From: Bryobacterales bacterium
Lineage (GTDB): Bacteria; Acidobacteriota; Terriglobia; Bryobacterales; Bryobacteraceae
DNA length: 64,000 nucleotides
Direction: 5' to 3'
NCBI GenBank assembly: GCA_020847975.1
Contig: JADLBD010000144.1
Location: forward strand, 117,168 to 181,167
The position numbers and the translations under genes were made by a program. The notes below the pieces were generated by a model that did no database searches, was not told where the DNA came from, and saw only the letters and a program-made list of their open reading frames with translations. Each line of letters begins with the position of its first letter. Positions within the stretch are counted from its first letter, which is position 1. Of the stretch, positions 1 to 10,068 are shown piece after piece.

Positions 1-1127
1 CCGGCGGTGGGGAGGTTGGGATCGGGGTAAGATGCGGCGAGTGACTTTCCAATGGAATTGAACGCCGGCGCCGGCACGGTGTTACTCGGATACGGTGTGC
101 GTGTTGCGGCGGCGCCCGTTCCTGTCGTGCTGAACGGGTCAAAGATCGCGTTCGGGAATACGCCGTTCTTCATCTCCTGAGAAGGCACGGTGGAGATGTT
201 GGTCTGCATCTGGCGGATCTCGGTCCCCTGGTAGGCGCCGAACAGGAAGGCCTTGTTCTTCTTGATGGGACCGCCGAGCGATCCGCCGAACTGGTTATAC
301 GAAAGGTGCGGCACAGGGCCCGGGGGCGCGAAAATATCCCTCGCTCCCACCGCGCTGTTGCGCAGAAAATCGAACGCGGAGCCGTGGATCTCGTTCGTCC
401 CGCTCCTGGTGACCACGCTCACCACGCCGCCCGCCGAACTCCCATACTCGGCGGAGAAATTCCCGGTCTGCACCTTGAACTCCTGGATGGCCTCCAGTGA
501 CGGGCGAAGCGCGTCGCGCTGGTGATTGTCGATGCCGCGAATCTGCGACTGGTTGCTGCCGCCATCGAGCAGATACTGGTTCTGCATCCCGCGGTTCCCG
601 TACGCCGAAAAGCTCTGGTCCTTGTTCGCCGACGGCACCACGCCTGGCGTGAGCAGCGAAAGCTGCATGTAGTTCCGGCCGTTGAGCGGCAACTGCTGCG
701 TGGTGCGGTCGTCAATCACTTGTCCGAGCGCGTTTGTCGACGTGTTCAACAGAGGGACCTGCGCCTCGATGGTGACCGACTGGGTAGTCTCGCCGAGTTC
801 GAGAGTCACCCGCAACGAGACCGTCTCCGTCACACGCAGCACCACGCCGCGCTGCGTCGTCGTGCGGAAACCCTGCTTCTCAATCTTGAGATCGTAAGTG
901 CCGGGATTCAGCAGCGGCATGGCCGCCAGCCCCGTCGGACCGGTGGTCACGGATCGAACGAGCGAACCGGTCTCGGTTCCGGTGACGGTGACCCTGGCAT
1001 CGGGCAGCATAGCCCCCGAGGGGTCGCTGACCAGGATGTCAATCTCCCCTCCGGCTGACTGCGCCCGCAGCGCCGGCAGCGCTGACAGAAGAATGAATAG
1101 AAGAAACAATCTTAGCTTGCTCGGCAT
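1..1127 (-). CDS. Oar-like TonB-dependent receptor, N-terminal part (runs off the left edge)
   Basis: Outer-membrane receptor of the large acidobacterial type; its natural ligand cannot be read from sequence. The 375 visible codons begin at an ATG with GGGGAG five bases upstream. They encode a signal peptide ending in LRAQS, a carboxypeptidase-regulatory-like beta-sandwich (DPSGAMLPDARVTVT, then NPGTYDLKIEKQGF), and the start of the plug. The plug shows the LPLNGRNY motif, NQYLLDGGSNQ, the FKVQTGNFSAEYG stretch and the RSGTNEIHGSAFDFLRN segment seen in this family. The reading frame is open to base 3, so the barrel lies outside the window. It sits 91 bp downstream of the DUF4091 gene on the same strand, so co-transcription is possible. 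Family assignment is secure; transport of a carbohydrate or peptide is inference. Confidence 0.9.
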   Translation of the reverse strand, partial: MPSKLRLFLLFILLSALPALRAQSAGGEIDILVSDPSGAMLPDARVTVTGTETGSLVRSVTTGPTGLAAMPLLNPGTYDLKIEKQGFRTTTQRGVVLRVTETVSLRVTLELGETTQSVTIEAQVPLLNTSTNALGQVIDDRTTQQLPLNGRNYMQLSLLTPGVVPSANKDQSFSAYGNRGMQNQYLLDGGSNQSQIRGIDNHQRDALRPSLEAIQEFKVQTGNFSAEYGSSAGGVVSVVTRSGTNEIHGSAFDFLRNSAVGARDIFAPPGPVPHLSYNQFGGSLGGPIKKNKAFLFGAYQGTEIRQMQTNISTVPSQEMKNGVFPNAIFDPFSTTGTGAAATRTPYPSNTVPAPAFNSIGKSLAASYPDPNLPTA

Positions 1128-1218
1128 GACAACTCCCCTTCCCTCCGCTGCCTCCGGCGGCAACCCGCCGGAGCTCACAATTCGGAGCCCCTCAAAGCAA
1201 GGCCAGTACACACCACGC

Positions 1219-2874
1219 CTATTCCGCAGTGGCCAGCAACTCGGCTTGAAGCTTTCGGAACGCGGCGGCATCCCGAACGTAGCTGGTCAGTCCAGGAATT
1301 GCGGATCGCGCAAGCTGCCCCGCCTTTTCCTCGTTTCGAACGGCGGCCGCCCTCAATAACTCGTAGTCCTCGATGCCTTCCATCATCGCTTCGAACCGGA
1401 TCGAGCTGTGAATACTCTTGCCTTCTTTCCACGGATAGGTGACGAACGCGTCGCCGGCCGGAAGCAGATCGTGGCCCGCGTTGATTATGGGTTGTGTGTC
1501 CGCGTAGGGATCTTCCGGCCAGTAGTTGCCTCCCCAGTGCAGGAAGCCCGTAAAACCGTACCTGAAATTGAACCAGTGCAGAAGCCTGGCTTTGACCAGC
1601 GGCTGCTGGATGAACCGGTTCAGGTGCCGGCCCTGCGGATACAGGCATGTGTAATACCAGGCCTGGCCGCCCTTCTCCACGTGCCGCCGAATCGCGTCGA
1701 AGGCATCGTCGAACCTGCCGAGTTGCGGCACCCAGATGTCGCACGCCTCGCCGAGCAATCCGGCCGTCTGGTCGATCGCGTCGATCGTCTTTACTCCGGG
1801 CATCGTTTTGCGCACCAGCTCCACATACCGCATGTAGACCGGCGGCTCGGCGCCGTGCGCTTCGTCAAGAACGTGCTGCACATACCGGTCGAGCCGGCCT
1901 TTCTCTTTCAGGTGCGCATAAAGCGCGGGCAGAAATGAGTTGACGTGGGCTTCGGCGCGCGGGTCGCCCGGATCGAGCGCTGCTCTCTTCACTTCGCCGC
2001 CCTCGATGATGAACGCGGGCACTGTCAGCGGCGAGTTGTATCCGGAAGCCCGGCTCAGAAGGTGGCCGCCTTCGATCACCCCGGCCGCTCCCGCCTTCTC
2101 GAAAATCTCGATGAAGCGGTCAAGCCGCGAGAAATCGTAGGAGACCGATCCCCCCGTTGCGCGCGCCGCCGTCAAGTCCAGAACCGGCGTGAGGATCACG
2201 TTCTGCCGGTGCTCGCCGATCACCCGCGCGATGTTCCTCAGAACCTCCCAGTAGCGGTCCGGGCTGCCATCGAGATCGTAATAGCGCCCCAGCCTCTCTT
2301 CATCGAAAGTGAACCAGTTCGTCACCCTCAAGGTTTGTTCCGGAACCGTCGCTTTCGCCACCCGGATCTCAAAAGGCAGCGTGGCCACTTTCTGTTTCCC
2401 CGCCTTGAACACCGCCCGCCCGCTGTAGGCCCCCGATTGCGTGCCCGCGGGCGCGAACACCGTAATCCATACCGCCGTCGTCTCCTTCCCCGGCAGGCGG
2501 AACGAAGTCTCTTCGAACAACGGATCGGGGAATCTCCCGGGAGCGCTGCGGATCAGTTCGTCAGCGGGCGACTTCGGCGGATCCGAGCGGACCGGCACGT
2601 AGCCCACTCTCCGGACCGTCGTCTTCAACCCCCCTCGCAACTCTACCGTGACCTGGAAGTTCTCCACCGCATCGGCCGGCCGGACGGCGAACTGCAAACT
2701 CGCATGCCCGTTTCGCGGGACTGCCCAAGGCTGGCGGCTCGCCTGGTTGGTCCCTGCATTGTCGTCCGGAAAGACTTTGATGAGCGAGTCCACCTGCCAA
2801 ACCGCTATCTTCGGCGCGGCGCAAACCAGTAGGCTGCCGAGCAGCAACAACCCGGCAAGACGGACAGGACACAT
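1219..2874 (-). CDS. Secreted DUF4091 (GH123-like) protein
   Basis: A 551-residue exported protein with a hydrophobic N-terminal signal (residues 5-20). The central part is probably a TIM-barrel-like region. The C-terminal end carries the DUF4091 hallmark: WHWFNFR-like aromatic stretch, GGNYWPEDPY, then SSIRFEAMMEGIEDYELL. DUF4091 is related to glycoside hydrolase family 123, so binding or hydrolysis of an amino-sugar glycan is plausible; catalytic residues were not confirmed. The start is supported by a TATGAT box exactly 8 nt upstream of the ATG, which implies a leaderless transcript. It lies just upstream of the truncated receptor on the same strand, which suggests a small carbohydrate-use unit. 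The start of the divergent kinase gene lies about 170 bp away. Confidence 0.8.
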   Translation of the reverse strand: MCPVRLAGLLLLGSLLVCAAPKIAVWQVDSLIKVFPDDNAGTNQASRQPWAVPRNGHASLQFAVRPADAVENFQVTVELRGGLKTTVRRVGYVPVRSDPPKSPADELIRSAPGRFPDPLFEETSFRLPGKETTAVWITVFAPAGTQSGAYSGRAVFKAGKQKVATLPFEIRVAKATVPEQTLRVTNWFTFDEERLGRYYDLDGSPDRYWEVLRNIARVIGEHRQNVILTPVLDLTAARATGGSVSYDFSRLDRFIEIFEKAGAAGVIEGGHLLSRASGYNSPLTVPAFIIEGGEVKRAALDPGDPRAEAHVNSFLPALYAHLKEKGRLDRYVQHVLDEAHGAEPPVYMRYVELVRKTMPGVKTIDAIDQTAGLLGEACDIWVPQLGRFDDAFDAIRRHVEKGGQAWYYTCLYPQGRHLNRFIQQPLVKARLLHWFNFRYGFTGFLHWGGNYWPEDPYADTQPIINAGHDLLPAGDAFVTYPWKEGKSIHSSIRFEAMMEGIEDYELLRAAAVRNEEKAGQLARSAIPGLTSYVRDAAAFRKLQAELLATAE

Positions 2875-2882
2875 AGAGGTTG

Positions 2883-2888
2883 ATCATA
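2883..2888 (-). promoter_or_regulatory. Putative -10 box of a leaderless promoter for the DUF4091 gene
   Basis: TATGAT on the minus strand, 8 nt before the ATG at 2874. This spacing puts the transcription start at or next to the start codon. No convincing -35 hexamer is visible. It matches the pattern at several other genes in this window. Confidence 0.45.
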
Positions 2889-3041
2889 TCACCGCAACAG
2901 CGGAACCCGCCCTTGGCGGCCATGGCCGAAGCAGCGGCGGCCGCCGTCAAGTGCCTGCCGTTCATCAGAATTTCCCCCCGGGCCTTCACGATTTCCCTTT
3001 TGAACCGCGCCGCGTGGGGAATACAATACCCGAAAGGGGCT

Positions 3042-5681
3042 ATGGACTCTGAGGTGAAGCGCTGGTTCTTTCTGGCGCTGGAGCAGCCTGCCGGTTCGCG
3101 CACCGCCTTCCTCGATGTGGAGTGCGGAGACGCGCGGGTGCTTGTGGAGGTGAAAGCCCTGCTCGCGCATGACGGCGAGGAGTGTCCGGAATGGATTGAG
3201 GCCGTCGGCGGCGAAGTCCGCCTTGCGGCGAGTGACTTCACCTCCGAGCACCCCGGCCAGCGCATCGGCCCCTTTGTGCTGCGGCGCGTCGTGGGCCAGG
3301 GAGGCATGGGCCATGTTTGGGCAGCCGAGCGTGCCGACGGCGAGGTGAGCCAGTGGGTGGCTATCAAGTTCCTCGATCGGAGCAGCCCGGCCGCCATGCG
3401 ATACTTCCTCCAGGAGCGGGAAATTCTCGCCGGCATGCGGCACGCCCACATCGCCGGCCTCTATGACGCCGGAACGACGCCGGAAGGGCGTCCCTACGCG
3501 GTCATGGAACTGGTGGCGGGCGAGCCGATCGACCGCTACTGCGACGCAAAGCTACTTCCAATCCGCGAACGCGTGCGCATAATGCGACTGGTCTGCGAAG
3601 CCGTGCAGTACGCTCATCAACGGCTGATCGTGCACCGCGACATCAAGCCCGCCAACATCCTGGTGGGCGAGAACGGGCAGCCCAAACTGCTGGATTTCGG
3701 CATCGCCAAAGACCTGCGGCTGGCAGCCGAACAGACGCGGTTGGGCGCGCTGACACCGGAATATGCCAGTCCGGAGCAGGTGATGGGGGAACCGGTGAGT
3801 GTGGCGACCGACGTTTACGGCTTGGGCGCCCTCCTGTACAAACTGGTTTCCGGGCGCGCGCCGCGAGCGTTCGTCTCGGCGTCGCCGGCCGAAATGGTGA
3901 GCGCCGTAACGGAGAGGCGCATCGATCCGGCGGGAGTCGATCGCGACCTCGAGAATATTCTCGCCAAGGCAACACACCGGGACCCCGCTCGCCGCTACGG
4001 CAGCGCGCGCGAACTGTCCGACGATTTGGCAGCTTATCTCGAAGGCCGTCCCGTAAAGGCGACTCCCGATAGCTCGCTCTACCGCTGGCGGAGATTTGCA
4101 AGACGCCACTGGGTGGGCCTGGCCGCCGCGTTGGCCGTTGCGGCAAGTCTTGCGGCCGGCGTCGCCATCGCATGGCGCGAAGCGCGGCAGGCAAAAATGC
4201 GCGCCGATCAGGTACGGCAGCTCTCCAACCGCCTCATCTTCGATATCTACCGCGACGTGGTGAACCTTCCCGGAGCCAGTACGGCGCGCCAGAAGATCGC
4301 GGCGACGGCCAGTGAGTATCTGAACACGCTGGCGCCCGGCGCGAAGGGCGACCCCGACCTGGCGGCGGAGCTGATTGAAGCCTACACGCAGTTGGGCCAG
4401 ACCCAGGGCCTCACCGGCGACACGCGCCAGGCAATGGAAACCCTCGAAAAAGGCCTGGTCTTGGCTGACGGCCTGCGCGAGCGCGGCCTGGTGACCGGGA
4501 ACCGCATTGGTCCCGTGGTTGCTGCCTACACCTTGATCGCGATGGACTACCGGTTCCTGCAACAGGGCGACAAGGCGCGCGCCGTGGTGGCGAGAGTCCT
4601 CCCTCTGGCCGATCGCCTGCCCGCCAGGTACGCGGCGCGCATTCACACAGAGGCGGGCCGGTCCGAAGGGCTCTTTGGATCACAAGACAGCGCGATCATG
4701 CATTTCGAGCGCGGCGAGCATCTGTACACCGAGGCTATCCTCGAAGATCCCGCGTGGGCACTGAAATTCGACTTGGCGAAACTGCTCGGCGAAAAGGGCC
4801 AGATCGAGACCGATCTCCGCCGATTCGGCAAGGCCGGGAAAGCCTACCGGCGCGCGATCGCTCTCCTCGAAGAACGCGCGCGGCAGGATCCGCATGACAT
4901 GCAGAACCTGCGGATTCTGGAACTCACCTCGTTATGGATGGCGCGAATGCTGTATTCGCCCGATCATTTGCACGCCGGCCGCTACGAAGAGGCGGAGCCC
5001 TATTACCGCGGGGCGCTCGCCCTGAGTGAACAGATTGTGAAGTCCGATCCCGCGGGCCATACGTATGTTCTCGATCAGGCGCGTGCGGCGATCAGCCTGA
5101 GCGGCTTCCTGACCGCCCGCCGGCCCGCCGAAGCGTTCGAGGTGGCCGAGCGTGTGCGGCCGGCGCTCGAATCCACGCCCGCCCGGCTCTTTGACCGGAG
5201 CCGCTTTCAATTCGCCCTCTGGCTGCGCGAGGCCGCGGCGCTGCGGACCATGGGACGAAGCGGCGCGGCACGCGCGGCGGTGGAGCGCGCCGGTCACATT
5301 CTGGATGATATGCGGCGCAAGATCACTCCGGCCGAGTACATGACCGATTTCCGGCAGTGGAAAGCCGCTGAGGCTGCCACGGAGGAAGCGGCCGGCCTCT
5401 GCCCGGCGGCGTTGCTTGCGGCGAGCGAAGTGCTGCCGCGAAGCCCGGAGGAAGAAAACCGGACCTACGAATCGAACCTCGTTGCCGCCCTCGAAGTGGC
5501 AGTGCGCTGCAGCCGGAAAGCGGATCCGGCGGCTGCTCTCGCGGCGCAGCGGCAACTCGCGCGCTTGTGGCGGCGATGGAGCCAATCGGCGCCCGAGGCG
5601 CGCTACATTGCCGCGGAAGCGGAAAGCGCGGAAGCGGCGCTGGCCAGGATGACCGCCGCTAGTGCGTCATCGCGTAGATGA
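3042..5681 (+). CDS. Membrane Ser/Thr protein kinase with C-terminal TPR-type repeats
   Basis: An 879-residue Hanks-type kinase. The glycine loop GQGGMG, the VAIK lysine (K109), HRDIKPAN (catalytic D200), DFGIAK (D218) and EYASPEQV show a complete, probably active kinase domain at about residues 75-350. One hydrophobic helix (GLAAALAVAASLAAG, about 360-380) follows, and the rest is helical and TPR-like, presumably outside the membrane. The ATG at 3042 was preferred over an in-frame ATG at 2880 because related kinases begin with a short helical segment like VKRWFFLALEQP, a GAAAGGGG ribosome-binding sequence precedes it, and a TACAAT box lies 14 nt upstream. Its substrate is unknown. Its last 23 bp overlap the convergent DUF4159 gene. 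Confidence 0.9.
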   Translation: MDSEVKRWFFLALEQPAGSRTAFLDVECGDARVLVEVKALLAHDGEECPEWIEAVGGEVRLAASDFTSEHPGQRIGPFVLRRVVGQGGMGHVWAAERADGEVSQWVAIKFLDRSSPAAMRYFLQEREILAGMRHAHIAGLYDAGTTPEGRPYAVMELVAGEPIDRYCDAKLLPIRERVRIMRLVCEAVQYAHQRLIVHRDIKPANILVGENGQPKLLDFGIAKDLRLAAEQTRLGALTPEYASPEQVMGEPVSVATDVYGLGALLYKLVSGRAPRAFVSASPAEMVSAVTERRIDPAGVDRDLENILAKATHRDPARRYGSARELSDDLAAYLEGRPVKATPDSSLYRWRRFARRHWVGLAAALAVAASLAAGVAIAWREARQAKMRADQVRQLSNRLIFDIYRDVVNLPGASTARQKIAATASEYLNTLAPGAKGDPDLAAELIEAYTQLGQTQGLTGDTRQAMETLEKGLVLADGLRERGLVTGNRIGPVVAAYTLIAMDYRFLQQGDKARAVVARVLPLADRLPARYAARIHTEAGRSEGLFGSQDSAIMHFERGEHLYTEAILEDPAWALKFDLAKLLGEKGQIETDLRRFGKAGKAYRRAIALLEERARQDPHDMQNLRILELTSLWMARMLYSPDHLHAGRYEEAEPYYRGALALSEQIVKSDPAGHTYVLDQARAAISLSGFLTARRPAEAFEVAERVRPALESTPARLFDRSRFQFALWLREAAALRTMGRSGAARAAVERAGHILDDMRRKITPAEYMTDFRQWKAAEAATEEAAGLCPAALLAASEVLPRSPEEENRTYESNLVAALEVAVRCSRKADPAAALAAQRQLARLWRRWSQSAPEARYIAAEAESAEAALARMTAASASSRR

Positions 5682-6483
5682 CGTCATTCACCCCGATGCG
5701 CGTCGCGAAACTCGCGAACCGCTCCGGATATTCCGGCTCATCGGCCCACTCCCAGGCGTCGCCCAAGTCCGAGTTGTAGGAAATGGCCACCATGATACGG
5801 TGATGATCGTCGTAGATGGCGCGCCAGTGCGCTCCCTTGCCGCCGTTCTTGTAGCCCAGCCGCAAATGCGCCGCCCCCGGCACTTGCTCCTTCTCCTCGA
5901 GGTCGTAGACGATGTGGAACACCGGATCGCTATCGTCTATCTCGACAATTGGCCGGTCCGGAAATACCTGCCGCATGCGTTCGGCGAACACTTCCCATTC
6001 GAAACTCCCGTGAAAATCATCGGCCATGAAAAATCCGCCGCGGAGAAGATAATCCCGAAGGATTTTCGCCTGCGCATCCGTCAATCCCCACTCGCCCACC
6101 TGAACCGCATAGAGAAACGGATAGTAGTAAGGCTCCTCGCCGTCCTCGAGGTTCACCGGTTGTTCCACCGGCCGCACATCGATCCGCGTGAGACGTTCGA
6201 GAGCCATGGAAAAGAAGCGGTCCGCGCGCGGGTAATCCTGTGTCCACAGCGAGAGGCCCTTGTGCCAGTCGCCGTCGAACCGGCCGCGATACCCGTCATT
6301 GGCCCCGGGCGGGAACATCAGCCGTGCAAACGTCCACTCCGCTTTCTCCCGCCAGTTCGGCGGCATGGGCAGACCGTAATACTCCACGCCGGGAAATTGC
6401 ACAAAGGGCCGCTGGAAGGAATAGAGCGTCCCGAGCAGAGCAAGCACGCCGGCAGACAGCAGCAATGGCTTGCGGAAATTCAT
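5659..6483 (-). CDS. DUF4159 domain protein, membrane-anchored or exported
   Basis: A 274-residue protein with an N-terminal hydrophobic segment (residues 7-23, uncleaved anchor or signal peptide). The remainder matches the DUF4159 pattern: WTFARLMFPP near the N terminus, EEPYYYPFLYAVQVGEW in the middle, LRGGFFMADDFHGSFEW, and a C-terminal region mentioning GWEWADEPEYPERFA-type residues. DUF4159 proteins are common in Acidobacteriota and have a flavodoxin/class I glutamine amidotransferase-like fold according to family knowledge; biochemical function is not established. It starts with GAGGGG seven bases upstream of the ATG. Convergent with the kinase gene, overlapping it by 23 bp at the 3' ends. 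Confidence 0.8.
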   Translation of the reverse strand: MNFRKPLLLSAGVLALLGTLYSFQRPFVQFPGVEYYGLPMPPNWREKAEWTFARLMFPPGANDGYRGRFDGDWHKGLSLWTQDYPRADRFFSMALERLTRIDVRPVEQPVNLEDGEEPYYYPFLYAVQVGEWGLTDAQAKILRDYLLRGGFFMADDFHGSFEWEVFAERMRQVFPDRPIVEIDDSDPVFHIVYDLEEKEQVPGAAHLRLGYKNGGKGAHWRAIYDDHHRIMVAISYNSDLGDAWEWADEPEYPERFASFATRIGVNDVIYAMTH

Positions 6484-6657
6484 GCGCCCCTCTGCATCGA
6501 GGATAGCACCGCGTTCGGCGAAGACAATTTAGGATAAGCGCATACAGAAAAGCCAGTATTTCGGAAAAAGAGAAGTTGAAATAGAATTTGGCCCAGCTTG
6601 TGAGGTGATGAGATTGACGCGTCGAGCGTTAATCGACAATCAATGGAGGGGATCCTG

Positions 6658-9600
6658 ATGTCCATTTCCAGGTCTTTTGTCTCTACCTGCGCCGCTCTTC
6701 TTCTCTCCCTGGCGCCTGCCGCCTGGTCCCAAACCGCTCAGGGCACGATCACCGGCACCGTCACCGATGCCACCGGCGCCGCTATCCCAGGCGTCGCCAT
6801 CCGCATTACCAACGTCGAGACAGAGGTTTCCTCCGCCACCTCCACCAACTCGGAAGGCATCTACCGTGCTCCCTACCTGAACCCCGGCATGTACCGCGTC
6901 AACTTCGAAGGGCAGGGCTTCAAGAAACTGACGCGGTCGAATATTCAGGTGCGGTCCTCCGAAATTATCCGCGTCGACACGGTTCTCGAAGTAGGCAGCC
7001 TTGTCGAATCCATCGAGGTCTCAGCTTCGGCGTCACTCCTCGAGACCGAGACCTCCTCCACCGGGCATCTGGTGACAGGTTCGCAACTCACCAAACTGCC
7101 CACTCCGCAAATGAAGATCGAGAGCATGCTCTGGTACGTGCCCGGCGTAACTTCACAAGCCGGATTCGGCCATGCCGCCGGAGGCCGCTCCCGCTCCTTC
7201 AACATGGCGAATGACGGGGTTTCCGCCACCACCCCCGGCAACGGTGTATTGGGCACGGGCCGCAATGTGAATCCCGGCGAATACAACATCGAAGAGATCA
7301 AAGTCCTCACCACCAGCCTGCCCGCCGAATACGGGCATTCCGGCGGCGGTCTGATGAACATCACCTTCAAAAGCGGCGCCAACCAGTTGCACTTCATGGC
7401 CGAAGAGCGCTACATGGCGCGCCAGATGATTCACCGCAACTGGCAGGATGCCAACAAGCCGAACAACGTGTTCGGGTTCCACCTCATGTCGGGGAACATC
7501 AGCGGTCCGGTGGTTCTGCCGAAGATCTACAACGGCCGGAACCGCACGTTTTTCCTGGTCGGCTTCCAGCGTCACCACGAGAAATCCTCGGAAAACGCCG
7601 ACACGGACGTTCCCAGCCCCGCGATGCTGAACGGCGATTTCAGCCTCGGAGGAATCGGCGATCCCATCTATGACCCAGCCACTCTCGTCCGCCTCCCGGA
7701 CGGATCCTACTCGCGGGCTCAATTCCCCGGCAACCAGATTCCAAAAAGCCGCTTTGATCCGGTGTTCAACAAGTTCCTGGCCTTCAATCCCTATCAGCCC
7801 GAGAACAACCGCAACAACCAGGCATTCATCAACCGCACCGGCCCGCACGCCAACCGCAGCGCCGACACTGTCTACCGCTCCTACCGCACCAACATGGATT
7901 TCAAGGTGGACCATTCCTTCTCCGATAACCACAAATTCTTCGGCCGCTTCTCCGATTTCCGCAACCGGTCCTTCAACGGGCGCTGGCAGACGAACGTCGC
8001 TAATCCCATCTTCGACTACAACCACACGCCCATCCCGCTGGACCTCACCCAATTCGTGCTTTCCGACACCCTCACTATCGGCCCCAGCATGGTGAATGAA
8101 ATCCGCCTCGGCGGAACGCGGCGCAAAAACACGCGCGTACCGGAAAGCCTCAACCAGGATTGGGCTGGAAAACTCGGCATCCCCAACGTGAGTCCGCGCA
8201 CCATGCCGAGTTTCCGCACTTCCTCGGGCGGCACTCTCATCTTCACCTTCCCCGGCGGCCAATCCACCGATGTCAATGAGGGCATCAGCCTCCAGGACAA
8301 CTTCACCAGGATCCACGGGCGTCACACCTTCAAGACAGGCTACGAACTGCTGCGCACCAGGATGAATTCGCACGTCGCGGCCACCCCCTCCGGACTGTAC
8401 AACTTTGGCGGCACGGAGTTCCCCTTCCGGCCAAACACCGGAAATTCGTTTGCCTCGTTCATGCTGGGAGCGGTGGTCCAGGCTCAGTTCACCAACGATC
8501 AGGCCACCTGGCTGCCCAGATGGTGGAGCCATGCCGCTTATTTCCAGGACGATTGGAAGGCCACCTCCAAACTCACCTTCAACCTCGGCCTGCGCTGGCA
8601 GTATGAATCGCCCTACAATACCAAGTACGGGCAGCAGAGCCAGTTCAGCCCCACCGCCATCGATCCGCTTACCGGCAGGACAGGAGCCCTGCTCCATCCC
8701 ACGGGTCCCCTCGCCGGCAAGGACTTGAACAACTTCCAGCCTCGCGTCGGCTTGGCTTACAACTTTCGCAGGAACTGGGTCTTCCGTGGCGGATTCGGCC
8801 TCAATACGCTCGATCTCTGGACCAACGGCTTACAGGAGAACTTCGAAGAGTACCTCGCCACCGCGGTAGTGCAGCAGGCGCCGGGAAATCCGGACGTAGC
8901 CTTCTACCTGAAAAACGGTCCGCCGCCCATTCAGTTCCAAGTCAACCCGGACGGTTCGGCGCCGTATCTGGGCACGAACTACAGCGGGCGCAGCGCCTCC
9001 TATTTCGATCCGAACATGCGCATGCCCTACATCATGAACTGGAATGCCAGCCTTCAGTTCGAAGTAAGCCCGACGGTGCTGGTGGAACTCTCCTACCAGG
9101 GTTCCTCGGGAGTGGGTTTGCTCAATCGCTGGGATATCAACTCCATTCCCCTGAACATCTCCAACGATCCTGTCGTGCTCGACACCATCCGCAGGGCGGC
9201 CCAGAACTACAAACCCTATCCTCAGTTCGGCGCGATCTACAACTACAGCAACTATGGCCACAGCAGCTATCACGGGGGGACGTTGAAGATTGAGAAGCGC
9301 TATTCTCAAGGCCTCAGCCTGGTGTCCTTCTACACCTACAGCAAAGCCATCGACGAGGACTCCGATGACGGCGCCGCCGGCGGCATCACGTTCTATAACC
9401 GGCGCCTCGAGAAGAGCCGTTCCGATTACGACGTCACCCACCGCTGGGTCACCTACGCCACTTATGATCTCCCGTTCGGCAAGGGCAAAAAGTGGCTGCG
9501 AGACGCCAACTGGCTCGTTAACGGATTACTCGGCAACTGGGCCATCAATGGCATCCAAACTGTCGAGACCGGCGCTCCCTTCAGCTTCGGCTTCACAGGC

Positions 9601-10041
9601 ACCAACAACGTGTATCTGCCGGGATCGAACCGCGCGAACATGGCGCCCGGAAAGACCTACGGGGACATCGAACTGCCCTGGGATCCGCATGGTCCCTGCC
9701 GCCATCAGCTTGCCTGCGCCCTCCCGTGGGCCGATATCAACGCCTTCGCCTATCCCGCTTCGTTCACCGCCGGAAACTCCGGCCGCAACATTCAAACATC
9801 CCCCGGAATGTTCTGGCACCAGTTGAGCGCGAGCAAAACCTTCCCCTTCCGCGAACGGTTGAGGGGAACGCTCCGCTTCGACGTCAACAACCCGTTCAAA
9901 ATTTACTTCTTCAACCGCCCGGGAAATACCGTGGATTTTCGCAATCCGCAGAACTTCGGCAAGATCAACGGCAACCAGGGGAGTTTCTCCGGACAAGGCG
10001 GCCGGCTGTACATGATGGCCATCTTCAAGCTCGAGTTCTGA
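6658..10041 (+). CDS. Oar-like TonB-dependent receptor
   Basis: A 1127-residue outer-membrane receptor. It has a signal peptide ending AAWSQ, a carboxypeptidase-regulatory-like domain (GTITGTVTDATGAAIPG, residues about 28-110), a plug (about 120-250, with EYNIEEIKVLTTSLPAEYG) and a long barrel with alternating aromatic strands that ends in KLEF, a terminal aromatic typical of BAM substrates. The ATG at 6658 was chosen over one at 6643 because GGAGGGG lies six bases before it and because the shorter form begins with a clean signal peptide. Ligand unknown. Unlike the Bacteroidota Sus systems, no SusD-like partner lies next to it. The 175 bp upstream hold only weak promoter-like matches. Confidence 0.92.
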   Translation: MSISRSFVSTCAALLLSLAPAAWSQTAQGTITGTVTDATGAAIPGVAIRITNVETEVSSATSTNSEGIYRAPYLNPGMYRVNFEGQGFKKLTRSNIQVRSSEIIRVDTVLEVGSLVESIEVSASASLLETETSSTGHLVTGSQLTKLPTPQMKIESMLWYVPGVTSQAGFGHAAGGRSRSFNMANDGVSATTPGNGVLGTGRNVNPGEYNIEEIKVLTTSLPAEYGHSGGGLMNITFKSGANQLHFMAEERYMARQMIHRNWQDANKPNNVFGFHLMSGNISGPVVLPKIYNGRNRTFFLVGFQRHHEKSSENADTDVPSPAMLNGDFSLGGIGDPIYDPATLVRLPDGSYSRAQFPGNQIPKSRFDPVFNKFLAFNPYQPENNRNNQAFINRTGPHANRSADTVYRSYRTNMDFKVDHSFSDNHKFFGRFSDFRNRSFNGRWQTNVANPIFDYNHTPIPLDLTQFVLSDTLTIGPSMVNEIRLGGTRRKNTRVPESLNQDWAGKLGIPNVSPRTMPSFRTSSGGTLIFTFPGGQSTDVNEGISLQDNFTRIHGRHTFKTGYELLRTRMNSHVAATPSGLYNFGGTEFPFRPNTGNSFASFMLGAVVQAQFTNDQATWLPRWWSHAAYFQDDWKATSKLTFNLGLRWQYESPYNTKYGQQSQFSPTAIDPLTGRTGALLHPTGPLAGKDLNNFQPRVGLAYNFRRNWVFRGGFGLNTLDLWTNGLQENFEEYLATAVVQQAPGNPDVAFYLKNGPPPIQFQVNPDGSAPYLGTNYSGRSASYFDPNMRMPYIMNWNASLQFEVSPTVLVELSYQGSSGVGLLNRWDINSIPLNISNDPVVLDTIRRAAQNYKPYPQFGAIYNYSNYGHSSYHGGTLKIEKRYSQGLSLVSFYTYSKAIDEDSDDGAAGGITFYNRRLEKSRSDYDVTHRWVTYATYDLPFGKGKKWLRDANWLVNGLLGNWAINGIQTVETGAPFSFGFTGTNNVYLPGSNRANMAPGKTYGDIELPWDPHGPCRHQLACALPWADINAFAYPASFTAGNSGRNIQTSPGMFWHQLSASKTFPFRERLRGTLRFDVNNPFKIYFFNRPGNTVDFRNPQNFGKINGNQGSFSGQGGRLYMMAIFKLEF

Positions 10042-10068
10042 GCCTTCCGTGGCGCAGGGCGCCCCACA

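Noticed and set aside
7153..8697. A 514-codon open frame on the - strand
   Set aside because: Antisense shadow of the receptor at 6658-10041.
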